Positions 9,701 through 16,373 of a DNA stretch of 16,978 nt are shown in pieces. Position 1 is the stretch's first letter; each line of letters begins with the position of its first letter. A program made the position numbers and the translations under genes. The stretch is from positions 1 through 16,978 of the forward strand of contig JANQSX010000034.1 of NCBI GenBank assembly GCA_028279085.1, given 5' to 3'. The DNA comes from Bdellovibrionales bacterium. GTDB taxonomy: Bacteria > Bdellovibrionota > Bdellovibrionia > Bdellovibrionales > UBA1609. The notes under the pieces are model-generated. The model was not told the DNA's origin, ran no database searches, and worked only from the letters and a program-made list of their open reading frames with translations.

Positions 9701-9992
9701 GACCAGGTTGATATAGCTGACGCTTAATAAAATGAACACCCCGTGGTAAAAGAAACTTTAATAATCTTGGAATAATAGGTTTTTCATTCCATTTTTTTTG
9801 TAACTCCCTTTCCGCAACAATATCTTCAAACTTAGGGTGAAAGAGTGCACTATCCGCTCTATGTTCAAGAACTTTATTATCGTAATATAATCGAGAACCA
9901 AAAATATCCTCACATACAATTTGAGCATCAGAAAAAAAAGAAGCTAAAGATAAAACACTTAATAAAAAAATATATACAATACGAAAATACAT
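6798..9992 (-). CDS. Giant exported alpha/beta hydrolase with helical C-terminal extension (paralogue 2)
   Basis: A 1064-residue tandem paralogue of the gene downstream. It has a Sec signal peptide (residues 1-23, MYFRIVYIFLLSVLSLASFF then SDA) and a hydrolase domain that aligns without gaps to paralogue 1 for about 380 residues; over residues 101-250 I count 127 of 150 identities. The triad is intact: Ser232 in GHSWG, Asp353 in LVGKRD, His399 in GVGHD, with HGGG at 161-164. The C-terminal ~650 residues are helical and coiled-coil-like. They are more diverged and include a Lys/Asp-rich insertion (GKKSDNTKKDDAKGRQD) absent from paralogue 1, but they keep EAHNRSAEELNGV, GERGDMG, YGHGSEGRTS and the terminal VPPLLPTASD. 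The ATG at 9992 has TAGG six bases upstream, matching the sister gene. This is the first gene of a two-gene operon; the promoter should lie in 9993-10100. No immunity or secretion-system gene is adjacent. Confidence 0.87.
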   Translation of the reverse strand: MYFRIVYIFLLSVLSLASFFSDAQIVCEDIFGSRLYYDNKVLEHRADSALFHPKFEDIVAERELQKKWNEKPIIPRLLKFLLPRGVHFIKRQLYQPGHASAVKLGEWGEEIIARAHYKHGDRVFHTNVAFSRRALFDNLNDGAKQNWLVGKNAKAAILFLHGGGTKSTGFHVGGQLISRFRHFDVDVVSIDLPWHAQGHREFVNAEVDIKIIGSFVKKYIPPNVPLFVVGHSWGSVYAEILMRMTDRPPEELSFHNNLKGVMILSTAQDAARGKSRQEKYAAYFKRLKESKRRSHTEAPESELHIFTNIVRDGKTSALGGAYSMNVISYLDQTTPEHKGRKYIPALMLVGKRDSLVYFGFEDLYEVYKELVNVETHYLEGEMPHVSSRSKEPVMQGVGHDVFSVLDPNNLKGREPIVYGIMRRFIAKQLELDSLKSNLIKDVKLSGIGESFEGEIINQIREIKSFSEFRLFINTNPGVRKALGSELINDIGRTATRLESSADLQKVNLNKLQVHPLIRLMQLTANDLAFREFLKDFIHYEDNKTSTYISYIKVGRKTHVENISRALSQYNSYVSRIKYLLDRLLTTEDMSDLTPLIREIDAVIDVAFKEIEHGKKSDNTKKDDAKGRQDVLKKINNEKLKIDLIQLREKMAEEADSNNMTMEEIQQTARKILGKNDSFFAPLKHNKPSKKISGLLGLLLAAKDLEQVKSIIEKERLPRTVERNVIEAMREYLVSESLIAFEYVPQMKDFEGLNMTNKQKERVAGIIHKLSSIIESRKKREKENSSISAEQQQLRDKYEELLKIVKHNIKALKDVFKEASYQPPPSLVEAHNRSAEELNGVERAIEKMDKALDEVFKAEEELSDLQITEMLNSRREDIDNFINLYEQYVQNRHSLRQELIVAGERGDMGVELQETITSLYGHGSEGRTSVVGADNQYEALKKVTIQLAVVEAKMHNLERLRIESSMEYTSLMNALMNILGQYVSNSSGIKEVDNLIKDASNLSKIVEYPLLGVLNGEHGNIPLNGANREQVIEYIGDYKKVFSEAASKWDNLRSKVPPLLPTASD

Positions 9993-10048
9993 ACTCAGCC
10001 TATAATTGTTAGGTACTTTGGGGTACTTAAAGTCGAATGGGAACAGAC

Positions 10049-10075
10049 ACTATAGAAATGCAATATCTTTTACAA
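10049..10075 (-). promoter_or_regulatory. Possible promoter of the hydrolase operon
   Basis: On the minus strand TTGTAA (10075-10070) and TATAGT (10054-10049) are separated by 15 bases, shorter than the optimal 17. This places transcription start about 50 bases before the ATG at 9992. It lies next to the inverted repeat at 10078-10100, which fits an activator or operator site, but the spacing makes the call weak. Confidence 0.25.
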
Positions 10076-10077
10076 GT

Positions 10078-10100
10078 AATATTTCAAACAGTGAAATATT
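10078..10100. promoter_or_regulatory. Inverted repeat, candidate operator
   Basis: AATATTTCA (10078-10086) and TGAAATATT (10092-10100) are perfect 9-bp inverted arms with a 5-base spacer. There is no T-run or GC-rich stem, so it is not a terminator. It is about 85-110 bases upstream of the hydrolase operon start, and its TTCA-N5-TGAA core satisfies the loose T-N11-A pattern of LysR-type sites. A protein binding site is the best reading; assignment to the LysR regulator at 2081 is speculative. Confidence 0.4.
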
Positions 10101-10326
10101 TATACGATACACTGTGAGTTCCTTAAATCATCTGTGAAAAACGGCTTTATACTATTTAGAGGTAAAAAGTATCTCTTATTAGAAGAATAATATAATCTTA
10201 TACGTAGCTGCTTCATGAGTAAAAACAACATGAAATCAATTATAGATTTAACATTTTTGACTCTTTCATTTCTATTATTAATATCCAAAACAATTCTTTA
10301 GGAATTTGTAAAAGTTATATCTATTT

Positions 10327-10356
10327 TTTACAGTTTGTGAAAAATTTTCATAGATT
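10327..10356 (+). promoter_or_regulatory. Possible promoter of the LRR/membrane-protein operon
   Basis: TTTACA (10327-10332) and TAGATT (10351-10356) are spaced by 18 bases, leaving a leader of about 100 bases before the TTG at 10465. In such AT-rich sequence chance matches are frequent, so this is only a candidate. Confidence 0.2.
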
Positions 10357-10464
10357 CTTTCACTACTCTACAATTTTTTAATATATATATTTCATTTCAA
10401 TTCATTTTAGTGTACTTTCCCTTTTCCAATTACAAAAAATAAACCTACAACAAAGGTGGTAGCA

Positions 10465-10596
10465 TTGAAGTTAACAGTTAAGTTATTGTATTTAATCAGT
10501 TTCTTAATTATTACAGGATGTTCTATTAAGAAAAAAGACACTCCTCCCATTTCTGAAGTTACCGACCCTGATAAACCTGCTTTCCGTGGACACTAA
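10465..10596 (+). CDS. Lipoprotein signal peptide fragment, out of frame with the LRR gene
   Basis: A 43-residue frame starting at TTG 10465 with a strong ribosome site (AAAGGTGG, 10452-10459). It encodes a hydrophobic signal peptide (MKLTVKLLYLISFLIITGC) with a good lipobox, ITGC, at Cys19. This is followed by a polar Pro/Asp/Lys linker (DTPPISEVTDPDKPAF) and then TAA at 10594-10596. The linker resembles the start of the downstream LRR frame (TDKPTAPQDLPKP), which is read in the next frame and overlaps by 11 bases. The most economical reading is one gene (10465-11977) broken by a single-base shift. Removing one base around TTTCCG (10581-10586) would give a smooth KPAFVDTKTDKP junction. Alternatives are programmed +1 frameshifting, a sequencing error, or a genuine leader peptide coupled to the LRR gene. 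Confidence 0.7.
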   Translation: MKLTVKLLYLISFLIITGCSIKKKDTPPISEVTDPDKPAFRGH

Positions 10597-11977
10597 AACA
10601 GATAAACCTACAGCACCCCAAGATCTACCAAAACCGGTAACCCCTATTGTAACTGATGCCGCTGATGCCGCTGCCGCTGATGCCGCTGCCGCTGATGCCG
10701 GAGTTGATGCCGCTGCCACTGATACCGGTGCTGATGCCGCTGCCACTGATACCGGTGCCACCGATGCCGCTGACGTTGATGCTGGAGCCGCTTTAGATGT
10801 TTCTGTGGACACAGAAGTTCTATCCCCTTGCCCTACTGATGATAATACGGCAACACAAACAAATGTCTGTGCCTTTCCGGATAGTCTAAAAGTATCTATT
10901 GAAACACAATTAGAAATGAATTGTGCGGATGTAACAGCAGATCAATTGGGACAAATAAAACAACTGATAATTAAAAATATTAATAAAGATGAATTAGATC
11001 TGCTTCATGACAACAACTACGCTTGCTATTTTACTTCTATAGAAAAACTGGATATCGCGAAAAATCCTCAAGTTTCATATCTACCATCTTTTGTAACTAA
11101 TCTTTCCACTTTGAGTGAACTGGATATTTCAGGAACAGGAATTAGAGACTTTAGCAAAGATATTTGCAATTTAAAAAAATTAACATCTTTAAAAGCCAGT
11201 CATAATAATTATAAAAACCAGGAAGTTCCTATAAACACCTTCTGTCTATCTCAATTAAAAGTTTTGGATATGTCATACAGCTCTATCCGTTATATTGATG
11301 AATACATTTATAGGTTAGTACAACTGGAAGAACTCCACATGCGAAACAACAAATTAATGGTCGTACCCTTTATGTTGCATATCATGTCTAGTGTATTACT
11401 GATAGATTTTACAGAAAATGAATTTCCATCTCTTAGTTGGACGGATTCCGCTTTTGGATATGATTCATTAAATGATTTATATAATTGTAAAGATAAAAGC
11501 ACTACTCATAAGAAAACAGAATGTCAGGAAGATATGTTAGATAATCTAAGATGTAGTTGGTGGCAAGAACTACCTTTTAAGAGAGGGTATCCTTTTAGAA
11601 GATATAAAGAAATGACAGATGAAGAGTTTGCAGCACATACGGCGGAAGGACAGTTTCCTTCCAAAGATAGATGTTATCTTTTTTGGTTAAATAATAAATA
11701 CACTTCATTTTCTGAAAGAGAAAAAGCGACTTATTCCGAACACACTATTAATGGAAAAACCATGAGAGAATGGCGTGTGGTTTTTCCAGCTATAGTAGAA
11801 CACTGGGGAGATTGGTATGGATTTAAACAATCCTTTACCTATTGCGGTCAGAAAATGCTTTATGCTGATACGACTTATGGACCAGACTCTCATGAAATAT
11901 TTCCGGAACAATATGTTCAGGAAACATGGGATACGGTACCTATTGAATGTCAAGAAGACAGTCACTTATACGAATAA
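10586..11977 (+). CDS. Leucine-rich-repeat protein, probable lipoprotein body
   Basis: The 463-codon frame formally starts at GTG 10586, but no ribosome site precedes it. The signal peptide it should have is encoded just upstream in another frame. Residues ~1-75 are a Pro/Ala/Asp/Thr/Gly-rich linker (DAAATDTGA twice). Residues ~80-130 form a Cys-containing cap (C82, C95, C113). Residues ~150-280 hold about five degenerate leucine-rich repeats (SIEKLDIAKN, LSELDISGTGI, LKVLDMSYSSI, LEELHMRNNKL, VLLIDFTENEF). Residues ~285-463 form a Cys/Trp-rich domain (C301, C313, C323, C363, C420, C455) I do not recognise; it fits an oxidising exported location. LRRs usually mediate protein binding, so a surface or periplasmic ligand-binding role is plausible. 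The next gene follows 24 bases after the stop, implying one operon. Confidence 0.8.
   Translation: MDTKTDKPTAPQDLPKPVTPIVTDAADAAAADAAAADAGVDAAATDTGADAAATDTGATDAADVDAGAALDVSVDTEVLSPCPTDDNTATQTNVCAFPDSLKVSIETQLEMNCADVTADQLGQIKQLIIKNINKDELDLLHDNNYACYFTSIEKLDIAKNPQVSYLPSFVTNLSTLSELDISGTGIRDFSKDICNLKKLTSLKASHNNYKNQEVPINTFCLSQLKVLDMSYSSIRYIDEYIYRLVQLEELHMRNNKLMVVPFMLHIMSSVLLIDFTENEFPSLSWTDSAFGYDSLNDLYNCKDKSTTHKKTECQEDMLDNLRCSWWQELPFKRGYPFRRYKEMTDEEFAAHTAEGQFPSKDRCYLFWLNNKYTSFSEREKATYSEHTINGKTMREWRVVFPAIVEHWGDWYGFKQSFTYCGQKMLYADTTYGPDSHEIFPEQYVQETWDTVPIECQEDSHLYE
10655..10792 (+). repeat. GC-rich in-frame coding tandem repeat
   Basis: GATGCCGCTGCCGCT occurs twice in tandem (10664-10693). A 27-bp unit beginning GATGCCGCTGCCACTGAT is then repeated with period 27 (from 10706 and from 10733). 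Units are multiples of three and encode Ala/Asp/Thr/Gly repeats in the LRR protein linker. The block is strikingly GC-rich against its surroundings, and slippage could change its length without changing frame. Confidence 0.85.
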
Positions 11978-12001
11978 TACTTAAATCAAGGAGGATGGCC
12001 T

Positions 12002-15000
12002 GTGATCAAATTATTAAAAAGAAATGCAAAATGGTTGTTAAAAATCATTGTATCTATTCAGCTCTGTTTGAGTCCTTATTATGCTTACTCCAATAATAAT
12101 GATACTCCTTCTGATGCTCCAAAAAATGGAGCTAGTTCAAGTGAAAACAATGTACCAATAGATCCATTGGAAGCTTCTATCCGCGAGGCCTTCAAACAAT
12201 TCAGTGAAGGGACAATAGATCCTTTTCAGATGGCCGTAGATGAACAGGAAAGTGAATTAAGAGCAAAAGGTGAAAAAAGTCCGGAGCTACAAGTAGGTAA
12301 AAAGATTGATATTCTTAATGCTATCGCTACAGCCATGGATACAGGAACAATAGGTAAATATTTAGAAGAATATCCTGAGGTAAGAAAAAAATCAGAAAAT
12401 ATTTTTCTTTTTGCCAATCAGCAAGTGGAATCTATTAAAAACTATTTTGACCCTCAACAAAACAGAGTAAGAAAAACAGTCGAAGCACCCATTGATCTAA
12501 ATGATTACGCTAGCCACCCTGCTCCTGTGTTTTTCACTAATATCAAAGTGAAATATAATAAACTATCCAACAAATTAATTTTTGAAGGCACGAGAACAGA
12601 GGTAATGGGTGGACAAGAACGAGAGATAACAGTGGTACGCCATCGTATTTCACAAATGGATATCATAGACTATTTCAATGATGGAGAGCTACTCATTCTT
12701 GTGGATAGAAATAGAGGGCTGCTTGTAGCCAACATGGTATTTGCTGAAGCCTATCTTGGCAAAGCACCTATCCCGTTTACTACAATACCTGTTCCTGTTT
12801 TAAAACATCTAAATGAAATATCTTCAGCAGACAATAATAAAGGAAAAGTCACTGTAGAGTTTTACAATGGTAACACTCGTAAACCGGATATAGTACCTGA
12901 ATATGTAGATAATTTACAGAAAACTTTTGAAGGCCGATCTCTTATAACACATGGTGATTTGATGGTTTCTTATGTAGATTCAAACAATCAAAAACATTTA
13001 GTGCAATTCCTTAAGAGGACTGAATTAGCGGGATGGATGAAGGTTGACTACAATGTATTGGACATGATGATAAAAATGGTAGTCCCTTATATAATGGATG
13101 CAGAAGAAATAAAATTATTTGAAAAGAAATACAGTGAATTAAATAGTTCTGATAAATCAAGGTATTCCTTGGCTGCTCTTTTCTCCCGTGGCTCTATTCA
13201 AAAACTGATTCAAGCAAAAAACAGCATAGCCTATCTAAGAGATAACCAATTAAAGGAACTATCAACTGAAAAAAATGCAATCCATCGCCAAACAGACACT
13301 TTAGAGGAAATAAAAGAAAATATTAGTCTAGCCGTGGAAGATATCGCCCGACAAGTTGAAGCACAAGAGTCCACACAGCAAGAAAAGATTGACGAATCCA
13401 CTATTCAACAGTGGCGTAGTAAAGCAGTAAAGGCAACAAGTAAAGCACTTAGATTAATACAGGCTATACAAACTCATAGAACTATACAAACTATAAAGGC
13501 TCACAAATCCACACAGTTTGTAAAAGATAAAGCCTCTGCATCTGCACAATTTATAAAAAGTAAAACCCCGGAAGCAATATCATCTCTTTTAAAGGAACAG
13601 TGGTTTGAATTAACACTTACTCTCATAGTGGTTGGTACCGGCACCTACTTTTTTATAAGAAACCTTCTCTACATGGATGGGTTGTCGTTTTACTCGGCTA
13701 CAACCCTTCCCCATTTACTAGTTGTAGGTGTGTCCTTACCTCTCTTTTTATATTTAGCAGCTAAAAGTGCTGTTCCCGTCTCTCAATGGACCTATAAAAA
13801 AATATTACCAAAAACCTTTATGAGAAATTTTATTAATAAATGGAGCGACAAAGGATGGGCGCTTAAACTCACAGGTTTTGCCATTAAATTTGTAAGTGTT
13901 GGTATGCTGGGGTTTTGGGTATGGGCATCCAGAGCAATGGGTAAACCTCAATTCTTCAGAGCTATGCACAAACAACTAAATCCATTTGAAGTTATTTCCG
14001 CCCAATCGGATGTCGGAAAGGTTGCAGGTATTGAAAAAGATATGAGGCTTGGTGCTTCAGGATGGAAATGGAACCCAAAAGGTGAAAAGTTTATTCAAAA
14101 TGAACATCTATTGGATACTGCTGAAGAAAAGCAAAATCGGATACGTTTTGTAGCCTGGCTAATGGCTACTTTAGCTATTGCAAAAAAAGCAAATATGGAC
14201 CCGATAGATAGCCTTATATACGGAGTAGGTAGATTTGATTTGAAAGAATTAGCTAGAATGAAAAAAGATCATGCACTACAAATGGAATTTTTATGGGTAT
14301 TGAAAAATCTGGAAAAAGAAATAAAAAAGATGAATCAAATGGATATGCGAACAGAGCTTACTAATCTGGATCCGGAGTTATTGAAAAAGTATTATGAGAA
14401 AGCTCAGGAACAAGTGGAAAAGTTTCATACTGACCCTGAGTTCAAACAAAAAAGCCGTGCTATGAAATACACTGCCGTTCGCTTGATTCAACAAACTCCC
14501 TTGAGAAATTTTCATCCTCGTAATGTTTTAACTCAAAATATGGATCAAGTGGAAAAGTTATCAAAAGTACCTAGTGACTTCGTAGCGGATAGATTCCTTA
14601 CTGAATTTATGATGGATCATTTAGTTGTAATGCTTTTACCTTTGGTAATGACAGAAAGAGCGGCCTTTAATTTAGAACATTTCACAACAGACTTATCAAC
14701 ATATACAAATAAGTTTTTATTTACCGGTGAAGCTCATTTACAAGATGTATGGCAGAATGTATTAGGTCATTTTATTATAGCAGGTGGACAACGTGCTATG
14801 CAGTTTTCAGATAATCCGAATGTTGTTAAAGGTATTGCCGCTAAACACGCTGACTCCTACAAAACATCTGCAAATAAATTATATCCCCTAGAAGGTAAAA
14901 AAGCGAGTTTCTTGCATGAGTTGGGCACTACTCTTCACTATTTAACCATAACGGGAGACCCGGATAGGAGTAAAGGCTATCCTGAAAATTTTTCTAATTT

Positions 15001-15865
15001 TGGTGATGCGGTATGGACGGAATATAAAACTAGATTTAAGACATGGCAAATTGGTGTAACCCTAATGATAGGTATGAGGTTGTTATTATCACCACAAACC
15101 TTTGAAGAAGCCGCTTTTGCCTTTCTTCTCATTAATCTTTTAGGGGGATTTGTAAATGTTTTCTGGATACTATTAGGTCGATCACACCAAAGTAGTGCTG
15201 TTAAGTTAACTAATAGTAGAAAAAGAATGGAAACATTAAGGGATAAACTATACCGAATTAATCAGGCTCTTTATGAGAACAAAGAAACATTACAAGCCGA
15301 TTACAAAGAAGCTATCGTTGAAATGATGGATCTTTATAAAAATGGAAAGTACAAAAAACAATTATTAAATGCCGTTAAACAGGTGAATCCAACATTATTT
15401 ACTTATGTGAATAATCAGCAAGACCAATCTTCCAGTGAGTTTCCTGATAATCAAGAGTTGGAAACGATTAAAAGAACTTCACAACAGCTTTTAAGTCTTA
15501 TATCCAAATCCCCTCCTCTTCCGATAGAACCACCTAATTATGCAAGAAGACTCCTCGCATTCGGACTAGGGGGAGTTGTTACCACATTTATAGCCGTTGA
15601 TATTATGGTCAAATCCTTTGATAAGTATTATCTGAATTGGGAAGCCATCGGAGTAACTGCCGGTATCATGTTCAGCCTTTACTCCGCCTTATATTGGGGT
15701 TACAGCGAACAATTTAAACAATGGAGAAACACTAAAGGTAAGGACCTTCTACTCCGAAAAACACAAAGAGCTAGAGACTGGAGCGTTCGCTTTTATAAAG
15801 AAGTGCTTGATGCGGGACAAGGAACAATTAATTTCTGTCGCAGAGCTTTTCGAGGGTCTCCTTAA
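12002..15865 (+). CDS. 1287-residue multi-pass membrane protein of unknown family
   Basis: The GTG start at 12002 has a near-perfect ribosome site (AAGGAGG, 11988-11994) with 7-base spacing. Residues 1-30 form a long basic signal peptide or anchor (KRNAKWLLKIIVSIQLCLS). Residues ~31-400 look like an exported soluble region with beta-rich stretches (IKVKYNKLSNKLIFEG, GELLILVDRNRGLLVANM). Residues ~400-530 are helical and Gln/Lys/Thr-rich, coiled-coil-like. Transmembrane segments follow at ~535-555, 568-588, 620-643, probably 866-884, 1015-1030, 1036-1059, 1183-1203 and 1213-1233, with a large loop at ~645-865 (ASGWKWNPKGEKFIQ; charged helices) and a basic C-terminal tail. I see no ATP-binding, protease or transporter signature. 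It is co-transcribed with the LRR gene, so the two may form an envelope complex. This is inference. Confidence 0.85.
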   Translation: MIKLLKRNAKWLLKIIVSIQLCLSPYYAYSNNNDTPSDAPKNGASSSENNVPIDPLEASIREAFKQFSEGTIDPFQMAVDEQESELRAKGEKSPELQVGKKIDILNAIATAMDTGTIGKYLEEYPEVRKKSENIFLFANQQVESIKNYFDPQQNRVRKTVEAPIDLNDYASHPAPVFFTNIKVKYNKLSNKLIFEGTRTEVMGGQEREITVVRHRISQMDIIDYFNDGELLILVDRNRGLLVANMVFAEAYLGKAPIPFTTIPVPVLKHLNEISSADNNKGKVTVEFYNGNTRKPDIVPEYVDNLQKTFEGRSLITHGDLMVSYVDSNNQKHLVQFLKRTELAGWMKVDYNVLDMMIKMVVPYIMDAEEIKLFEKKYSELNSSDKSRYSLAALFSRGSIQKLIQAKNSIAYLRDNQLKELSTEKNAIHRQTDTLEEIKENISLAVEDIARQVEAQESTQQEKIDESTIQQWRSKAVKATSKALRLIQAIQTHRTIQTIKAHKSTQFVKDKASASAQFIKSKTPEAISSLLKEQWFELTLTLIVVGTGTYFFIRNLLYMDGLSFYSATTLPHLLVVGVSLPLFLYLAAKSAVPVSQWTYKKILPKTFMRNFINKWSDKGWALKLTGFAIKFVSVGMLGFWVWASRAMGKPQFFRAMHKQLNPFEVISAQSDVGKVAGIEKDMRLGASGWKWNPKGEKFIQNEHLLDTAEEKQNRIRFVAWLMATLAIAKKANMDPIDSLIYGVGRFDLKELARMKKDHALQMEFLWVLKNLEKEIKKMNQMDMRTELTNLDPELLKKYYEKAQEQVEKFHTDPEFKQKSRAMKYTAVRLIQQTPLRNFHPRNVLTQNMDQVEKLSKVPSDFVADRFLTEFMMDHLVVMLLPLVMTERAAFNLEHFTTDLSTYTNKFLFTGEAHLQDVWQNVLGHFIIAGGQRAMQFSDNPNVVKGIAAKHADSYKTSANKLYPLEGKKASFLHELGTTLHYLTITGDPDRSKGYPENFSNFGDAVWTEYKTRFKTWQIGVTLMIGMRLLLSPQTFEEAAFAFLLINLLGGFVNVFWILLGRSHQSSAVKLTNSRKRMETLRDKLYRINQALYENKETLQADYKEAIVEMMDLYKNGKYKKQLLNAVKQVNPTLFTYVNNQQDQSSSEFPDNQELETIKRTSQQLLSLISKSPPLPIEPPNYARRLLAFGLGGVVTTFIAVDIMVKSFDKYYLNWEAIGVTAGIMFSLYSALYWGYSEQFKQWRNTKGKDLLLRKTQRARDWSVRFYKEVLDAGQGTINFCRRAFRGSP

Positions 15866-15892
15866 GATCTAACTAAAAGATGTAACTAAATT

Positions 15893-15913
15893 AAACTTTC
15901 TTAAAAAGTTTTT
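15893..15913 (+). terminator. Weak terminator after the giant membrane-protein gene
   Basis: AAACTTT (15893-15899) and AAAGTTT (15905-15911) pair across a 5-base loop and run into a T-tract ending at 15913. The stem is almost all A-T, so it may be inefficient. Confidence 0.4.
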
Positions 15914-15956
15914 ACTCCAACCTACCGATAAGAGGTGTATAAAATATATATAACGC

Positions 15957-15995
15957 TTGACAGTATTTTGTTTTTTATTTTAACTTACTTATAGT
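15957..15995 (+). promoter_or_regulatory. Promoter of the cytochrome c gene
   Basis: A perfect -35 TTGACA (15957-15962) is followed after 16 bases by TTTAAC (15979-15984, 4 of 6 consensus). An overlapping alternative is TTGTTT (15968-15973), 16 bases, TATAGT (15990-15995). Either puts transcription start about 25-45 bases before the ATG at 16030. Confidence 0.55.
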
Positions 15996-16029
15996 AGGTA
16001 TCACTTTTTTTTATACAAGGGAGTAGTTA

Positions 16030-16341
16030 ATGATTAATACAGTCAAATATTTGTCAGTAAGCCTTATATTATTACTATCTATTTCGTCTTTTGCGGGAGA
16101 TATAGCGAAAGGGAAAGCTAAATCCGCTGTTTGTGCAGCCTGTCATGGACCAGCTGGCATCAGTGCCAGCCCTATATGGCCTAACCTGGCAGGACAAAAA
16201 GAACAATACCTCATAAAGCAAATCAAAGCTTTTAAAGCAGGTATACGAAAAGACCCTTCTATGGCCCCTATGGTGGCACCTTTGACTGAGGAAGACATTA
16301 AAAATCTGGCGGCTTATTACAGCAGCTTAAAGTGTCAGTAA
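16030..16341 (+). CDS. Periplasmic class I c-type cytochrome (c553/c4-like)
   Basis: A 103-residue small electron carrier. Residues 1-22 are a Sec signal peptide (cleavage after SSFA). The mature ~81 residues contain one heme-attachment motif CAACH (35-39; His39 is the proximal ligand). They show the typical c553/c4 layout: GKAKSAVCAACHG, PNLAGQKEQYLIKQIKAFK, then SMAPMVAPLTEEDIKNLAAYY, where Met78 or Met81 supplies the distal ligand. The length matches single-domain cytochromes of this family. It should shuttle electrons in the periplasm, for example to a terminal oxidase, but no partner oxidase gene is in the window. The ATG has AAGGGAG six bases upstream and its own promoter. It converges with the lipoprotein cytochrome at 16374, 32 bases away. 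Confidence 0.93.
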   Translation: MINTVKYLSVSLILLLSISSFAGDIAKGKAKSAVCAACHGPAGISASPIWPNLAGQKEQYLIKQIKAFKAGIRKDPSMAPMVAPLTEEDIKNLAAYYSSLKCQ

Positions 16342-16373
16342 GATATTTTCGCTTTTTATTTTGGTGAGTTTTT

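Larger units (their letters stand above)
9993..10464. other. 472-bp divergent intergenic region
   Basis: This very AT-rich stretch separates the minus-strand hydrolase operon from the plus-strand LRR/membrane-protein operon and must carry both promoters. It contains a clear inverted repeat at 10078-10100 and only weak promoter-like hexamers. A 62-codon TTG-initiated frame on the minus strand (10100-10288) lacks a ribosome site and I do not regard it as a gene. Confidence 0.6.

Noticed and set aside
3656..9992. Hydrolases as type VI or polymorphic toxin lipase effectors
   Set aside because: Both have N-terminal Sec signal peptides, and there is no VgrG, PAAR, chaperone or immunity gene nearby; two adjacent active copies do not fit a toxin-immunity pair.
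10100..10288. 62-codon minus-strand frame in the divergent intergenic region
   Set aside because: TTG start with no ribosome site, AT-driven composition, and no signal peptide or motif; it would also sit in the promoter region of the hydrolase operon.
10504..10812. 102-codon minus-strand frame rich in Ala/Ser opposite the LRR linker
   Set aside because: It is an antisense reading of the GATGCC/GCTGCC repeat, with no ribosome site or domain; its length comes from the absence of stops in GC-rich repeat DNA.
12002..15865. Giant membrane protein as an ABC transporter, RND pump or sensor kinase
   Set aside because: No Walker motifs, no RND-type internal duplication, and no histidine-kinase H/N/G boxes could be found on reading the sequence.
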